Part shown: piece by piece, positions 59,256 through 64,000 of the stretch
How the letters are laid out: every line of letters starts with the position of its first letter
Position numbering within the stretch: the stretch's first letter is position 1
Source: Isoetes taiwanensis
Lineage: Eukaryota > Streptophyta > Lycopodiopsida > Isoetales > Isoetaceae
Reading direction: 5' to 3'
DNA length: 64,000 nt
Assembly (NCBI GenBank): GCA_021234155.1
Contig: JAJEKV010000034.1
Coordinates: 15,052,671 to 15,116,670, forward strand
The notes under the pieces: generated by a model
Database searches by the model: none
What the model was told of the DNA's origin: nothing
Seen by the model: the letters and a program-made list of their open reading frames with translations, nothing else
Translations under genes and position numbers: made by a program

Positions 59256-62200
59256 TTAGTACAATGTAAGAAATCTATAGAAACTAAGGGGCTATTTCAT
59301 CACGTAGAATTTCTTTGTAGACTACATTTGGAGTGCACCTCCTTTTGTTTTTTAGCAGTGCTCCTTGTCTTGAGGTTTCTTGAATGTATGCCGAGAACGT
59401 GTAAATGATTAAGCCGCAATATAGCTTGTGTTATATTAGGAGTTACAATGATCTTTGTTGAAGATAATAGAGTGCTGCAACAAACATTTTTCTCCACTAA
59501 CTCCTATTCCATTAGTTTAAAAATTTGTGCAAAGTCGGAACAATGTCTTGGTCTATGTCCTCAAGGTTTTCTCAAATGCACCTTGGTGTGAATATCCTCC
59601 ATGTCTAACATTTTACATGCACATTATAAAAGGAATTCTGGTCAAATTGGCATCCCATGATCCAAATCACAAAGCTCGTCACTGGAATTAAGAACTCTCA
59701 AAGCTTAAAACAAAGCTCATCACTTGAAATTAAGAACTCTCAAAGCTTAAAATATATTTCTCAATCATGTCCTACAATGCACAAAGTCAACAATCACTTA
59801 GCTCATCACTTGAAATTAAGAACACTCGAAGCTTAAAATTTATTTCTCAATCATGTCCAACAATCGCTTACCTCGTCACTTGAAATTAAGAACTCTCAAA
59901 GCTTAAAATTCTTTTTTTTTCAATCACGTCAATTTATTTCTCAATCATATCCTATAGTGCGAACAAACAAAAAATTACTATCAACTTATGAGGGTAATTA
60001 TTTTAGATACAGAAGTGTAACAAATAATGATCCATTTTCACAAAAGGTTGTTTATGAGTGAAATTATTTTATGTAGCGAAGTGTCACGAATAATGATCCA
60101 TTTTCACAACAGGTTATATAACTTTAACTCAGAAACTCTAGAACATGGATGCAAAACCCCATGCTTTTAATACCTTTCTATTGCATGCATAGAAGCCATT
60201 GCATCAAATGCCATATTCTTGCAGATCTCATTTCGGATAGGTTGATCACTAACTCTTACTTTTGTTAGTCATCATTGCAAATGAACCTTAAATGTGCTCA
60301 AACTAAATTATAGTTTAAAAACTGAGTGCCCAAATGAACCTTAAATGTGCTCAAACTAAATTATAAATTAAAAACTGAATGCCTAAGGCAAGAAATCGAA
60401 ATGGCAAATGCCTTTCTGCATGTTCTTGCATTAATATTTTGTAAACATCTATCTTTGCTCTTTCAAAGCATGATTTGAAATGGACATGTTTCACCCAAAT
60501 CTCTTTATCGGTGCCCCCCTTTTTGCTCCAAACCTGGGCTTGCTATATCTCTTGCTAGCGCTCTGCTCAGAAATAAATTGCCCTCCACTACTATTACAGA
60601 AGTTGAATTAAGGAAGGAGGGAGGTAAAGGTAGAATAAAGAATGATCTGACTACACAGCGATAGAGGAATGTAGACTATCTGCAACATATTCATATGCAC
60701 ATATTAGTTGCCAAGCTTGGCCTTCTCCACACTCATGACATCTGATATATTTTTACACAGATTGCATATGCATCTAGCAATGTATTTGCTACAAAAGCTA
60801 TCTAGTTCACGGCTACTCTTTGCATGTTGAGAACAAAATATCCATGCAATTTCATACCTGGTCGTCTTCAATTTCTTGTGGGCGTTCATACCATTGCAAA
60901 TTATACCATTCTAGAAGAAAGCGTGTTTCTTCACAACATAACTTGCAAGAGAACATGCCTTATCACATAAAGTAGAAACAGCACAATATCTGGCAAATTA
61001 AAATTAGATGGATAGTAATCTGTCAATACTTACATGTGCTTTATGACTGTTTGCACCTTATATTTCAGGTTTCCTTCCTTGAGAAAATGAGGTTTGTAGC
61101 TATGGCTATAGCTATGGCAGATTCAGGCTATCCACACTCATGATGGGAACAATCATAACCTTCTGTACAACTATTCTGAGTCTGTCTGGCTTCACTCGAC
61201 CCTCAAAATTCATGCATTTTCGCTTGCATTAGGGGAACATGCATCAAAGAACTTCCCAGGCACACTAAATGCAAACCCAACTGTCCAAGGGAATTCTTTC
61301 CACACAGCTAAACTAAAGATAGGTTTGGATCATTAGAATCCCAAGATACTTTATAATCAAGATGCTCCTGCCCAAAAGCTAATACGAAAATGCTAACCTT
61401 AGGAAATCTATGCAGAATAGAGATGGTGAACTTGAGCCCCAAGAAGAGCCTTCAAATTGCAATCCAGAACCAGGAAGCCCCTAAGCAAATTGCTTAGCAT
61501 GCCCTGAACCAAACTCCGGCCATATGATGTTGTAGAAGTTCGTCTGATCACTTCAAATAGAACCCAACTGATTAGATCCTTGAAAATGGCATGGTCTCAT
61601 GTAATATTGCTCCAGACAGGATTATAATATTTAGAGATAATAACACAGGAATCCTACAGCCAGAGATGAAAGTTTGGAGCTTCAGTTTAGGCTTTAAAAG
61701 AGAAGCTTCTCCTCCTGCCATAGCCGTAGAGCTCTGCCGAAGATATAACCCTTCCAAAAACTGGGTAATCAACAGATGAGATCCACTCCACAAAACCGGC
61801 ACGGGAAAGAAGATTGAATACCCCGACAAAATCCTTAACCGAGTGTTTACACTGGCTTCATAATAGGTCAGCAATCCCGTTGTAAAAAAAGCGAATGGTT
61901 GATATACCAACGTAAGAACTCTCAACGGATAATAACGCTACATGAAAGAAAATCTTTGTTGGTTAGATCTTTTTTTTTAACATATGAACACGGATTTGCA
62001 GAGAGCATACAATTCACATATTAAAACAAAGGATCTGTGAAGAGAAAATCTATTGATATATGGTATGCATGCTCAGACATGAATTCGTTTAGGAAGGGGA
62101 TAAAAAATGATCTCAAGCTCCATTTCATCCGAAAATGGAAGAATTCCAGATATTTGCCAGGAAATTTTAAGCTCTTGTGGTCCCTGTTGTCTTCTTTAGG

Positions 62201-63184
62201 AAATTCTAAGTGCGCCAGGTCATCGTTAAAGAAGTCGCATTTGCTGAGAGCCATTCTTTATGAGTCAAAATAAACGTGGCCAGAGCTTCAAAGAAGTCTT
62301 ATTTAATATATGAGCCATTCCTTAGGAGTCAAAAAATTGCATATGCATTCATAATTATCTACAATAGCTGGCAATTTCAGAGCTTGGGATTTTGTTACTT
62401 TTAAGTTATATGCATCTTGTCTCGCATTGATCTTAAATTTGCTTCATAATTCTATGAAACAGGCTGCCGAACTTTGCCTATGCAATATGCTAAAAATTGA
62501 CACAAATTTTTACAATGCTGGACCCTGTCGATGTAAAGAAAGAACTGTGCAGATCAAGAATCCAAAAAAGTGCATACCGGAAACACTTGGACGTAATAAT
62601 CCTCCACAGTTAGCATGCTGTTCCAAGTGACCAGAGAGCCGAGTCCTAGCAGCCAGCATACGAAATATGCCAAATATTTGTCCTGCCATTCAGAAAATTG
62701 GACGCATCAATCGGAATGCGAATCCACCATAAAATCTAATAGCAAAAACAGACGATTATGCAGTAGATGATGAAGAATTTTGGAGAAACAAATGGCTTAC
62801 CTTAGATTGGGGAGGCGAAGGGGCGGCGCCATATTTGTGGGCGGCGGTAGCAGACCCGCCAAGGAAATTTTAAGCTCTTGTGGTCCCTGTTGTCTTCAGG
62901 TGCCACGAAACCAAAAAATGAAGGTCCTGGCCCCTGGGCACATCAGCTCAGCGGAGCCGCAAACAGGGGATGCCATCACTGTTGGAAGCAACAATCCACC
63001 ATGGTCATCGCCATAGGAAAAATCCGGGACCATGGAGATGGAAGGAAAAATCCGGGACCGTGGAGCTTCTGCTGTTCATGCAGCATTGTGGCCTCTTCCT
63101 GAAGGAATCCGACGGCCTCTTCCAAACCCGTCGCTAGAGCTAAAAGAAGCCATGAGCTATCTGAGCCCGTCGAACTTGATATGC
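59256..63184. other. Right half of PQ-2: repeats, no recognised gene
   Basis: Four imperfect copies of CTCATCACTTGAAATTAAGA...CTCAAAGCTTAAAA lie at about 59685-59910. ATGATCCATTTTCACAA is repeated around 60030 and 60096. A pair of about 60 bases (TGAACCTTAAATGTGCTCAA) lies at about 60283 and 60341. A GC-richer patch at 62800-63180 includes GGCGGCGCCATATTTG and GACCATGG words. Frames up to 117 codons (61572-61925, minus) lack features I can name. Confidence 0.5.
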
Positions 63185-63228
63185 TACCAGTCGACTTGAT
63201 ATGCCCCTTGATAGTACAAATACTTGTA
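63185..63228. repeat. Q end of PQ-2 (inverted match to 43774-43814)
   Basis: CCAGTCGACTTGATATGCCCCTTGATAGTACAAATACTTGTA, written in parts: the outer TACAAGTATTTGTACTAT (inverted) is identical to the PQ-1 Q end. The inner part matches except for a few bases (AAGGGGCATATC against AAGGAGTGTATC). It is immediately followed by (TA)n. Confidence 0.85.
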
Positions 63229-63257
63229 TATATATATATATATATCTGTTATATATA
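63229..63257. repeat. (TA)n tract between Q end of PQ-2 and P end of PQ-3
   Basis: Short TA repeat interrupted once by CTGT. It is the shortest of the four (TA)n tracts that mark element borders in this half of the window. Confidence 0.9.
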
Positions 63258-64000
63258 TACAATTATTTGAATCTAGACGCCGAGGTGTCGCCGTCTAGAC
63301 GGTTCAGATTGTGAGATCTGACGGCCGAGAGGAAGCCACGTCATCATCCCCAAGCAACCCACTTAAATTGGGGCTTCTAATCTTAACCCTTGGAATTAGG
63401 GCATTTCATCTGGGCCGTCCATCTCAGATCTGGACGGCCCACGTCAAAAGCCCCAATTTGATTTCTCCATTGAATCTCATCTCACGGTCGACTGTTGTGT
63501 TGTGGCTTTTGCAGGGGTCATCCCCTTCTTATTGATTCGGCAATGGAGCGACTTCTCCGGTCGGTTTGGCCCGCATGCGTTGAAGCGGCGTCAAGATCCT
63601 ATGCCATGCCTTTTTGGCCCGCATGCGTTGAAGCGGCGTCAAGATCCTATGCCATGCCTTTTTTCTTACAGTCTTATATGGCAGAGGTACGACTTGGGGG
63701 CGATTTGGGTTTTCTCTGTACTCTGTTTACATTCGCTTCGACTTTAAGTTTTGGGAGCTGCCCTTGCTCATACCTATGTCCGTAAGGTGACATTGATTTT
63801 GAATTGAGCAGTGGAATTGATTTTGTCTGGGATAAGGCAACAGGCAGTTCTAGAAATGACTGAACCTATCGCTTCGTGCTTTTCCAGGTCAGCGCTTCAA
63901 TAATCGAGATATGCTAGTATACATGCAGTAAAGAGTTCGGCAGTGATAAGGTAATTTTCCTGTCCACAGTGATAAGGTAATTTTTAGGTAATGCTGTAGC
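63258..64000 (+). mobile_element. PQ-3: P end and start of a third element (runs off window)
   Basis: It begins TACAATTATTTGAATCTAGA, then a CCGTCTAGACGG dyad, then the dyad GGCCGTCCA...TGGACGGCC at 63413-63439 identical to that of PQ-2, with TTGGGGCTTCT and AGCCCCAATTT words. A first-exon-like frame follows at 63543. The Q end would lie beyond the window, which is a direct test of the model. Confidence 0.55.
63543..63686 (+). CDS. First-exon candidate with organelle-targeting-like N terminus, internal 48-bp duplication
   Basis: ATG at 63543 opens MERLLRSVWPACVEAASRSY, then the 16-residue block WPACVEAASRSYAMPF is repeated exactly, then FLQSYMAE up to a GAG|GTACGA donor at 63686. Low acidity and Arg, Ser, Ala and Leu enrichment in a potential amphipathic helix resemble a mitochondrial or plastid presequence; this is judged by composition only. 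The duplicated nucleotides are 63566-63613 and 63614-63661, 48 bases, so the frame is kept. The start lies 285 bp inside the P end of PQ-3. The downstream exon and the function are unknown. Confidence 0.45.

Noticed and set aside
61615-61640. GGATTATAATATTTAG as a candidate Helitron 5' end for the 3' end at 59112
   Set aside because: It lacks the TATATTATAA order and the subterminal GCCCTAGATC block on the correct strand.

Overview
This window is almost certainly nuclear DNA from a land plant with a large, transposon-rich genome. The evidence is canonical plant Helitron termini, an L1-type LINE, a hAT-like MITE, long (AT)n microsatellites and intron-containing fragments of plant genes such as HEN1. 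I found no intact host gene, rRNA, tRNA, CRISPR or bacterial-type operon. The longest open frames are artefacts of homopyrimidine and (TA)n tracts. The species cannot be named from what is visible.

Layout. 1-17458 is dominated by one family of non-autonomous Helitrons on the minus strand. Their 5' end is TCYTATATTATAA-like. Their 3' end is the hairpin TGCCCAGC-AAC-GCTGGGCA followed by 10 nt ending in CTAG. Three are complete (3957-5696, 7921-10559, 14650-17458). One is cut by the window edge (1-1317), one abuts it (1318 onward), and lone 3' ends lie at 59112 and, degenerate, at 59226. Two of these Helitrons (1-1317 and 3957-5696) hold homopyrimidine tracts over 1 kb long. Between Helitrons lies a broken LINE (12685-14317) that carries a hAT-type MITE with an 8-bp target duplication.

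17459-26502. After a GC-rich 73-bp repeat and a CT microsatellite comes unrecognised AT-rich DNA. A plus-strand Helitron follows (22431-26381), inserted exactly between A and T inside an (AT)n microsatellite. It carries a decayed multi-exon fragment of HEN1, the small-RNA 2'-O-methyltransferase.

26503-43603 is a tandem array of a 4.6-kb unit: three nearly identical copies plus a fourth that changes abruptly to a diverged, partly replaced copy. Each unit carries short exon-like frames of unknown identity.

43774-64000 appears to hold three successive members of a gene-capturing element type that I do not recognise, called PQ here. Each has a P end (TACAATTAT...) and, where visible, a Q end (TACAAGTATTTGTACTAT...), and (TA)n tracts separate them: Q-P (TA)n P-Q (TA)n P... 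Each carries gene-like exons running from P to Q, and the first plausible ATG lies about 285-415 bp inside the P end. PQ-1 carries an Obg-type GTPase fragment and other exons. PQ-2 carries a seven-exon gene piece of unknown function. PQ-3 carries a first exon resembling an organelle-targeting peptide with a 48-bp internal duplication. These elements, and the HEN1-carrying Helitron, are the most interesting content of the window.
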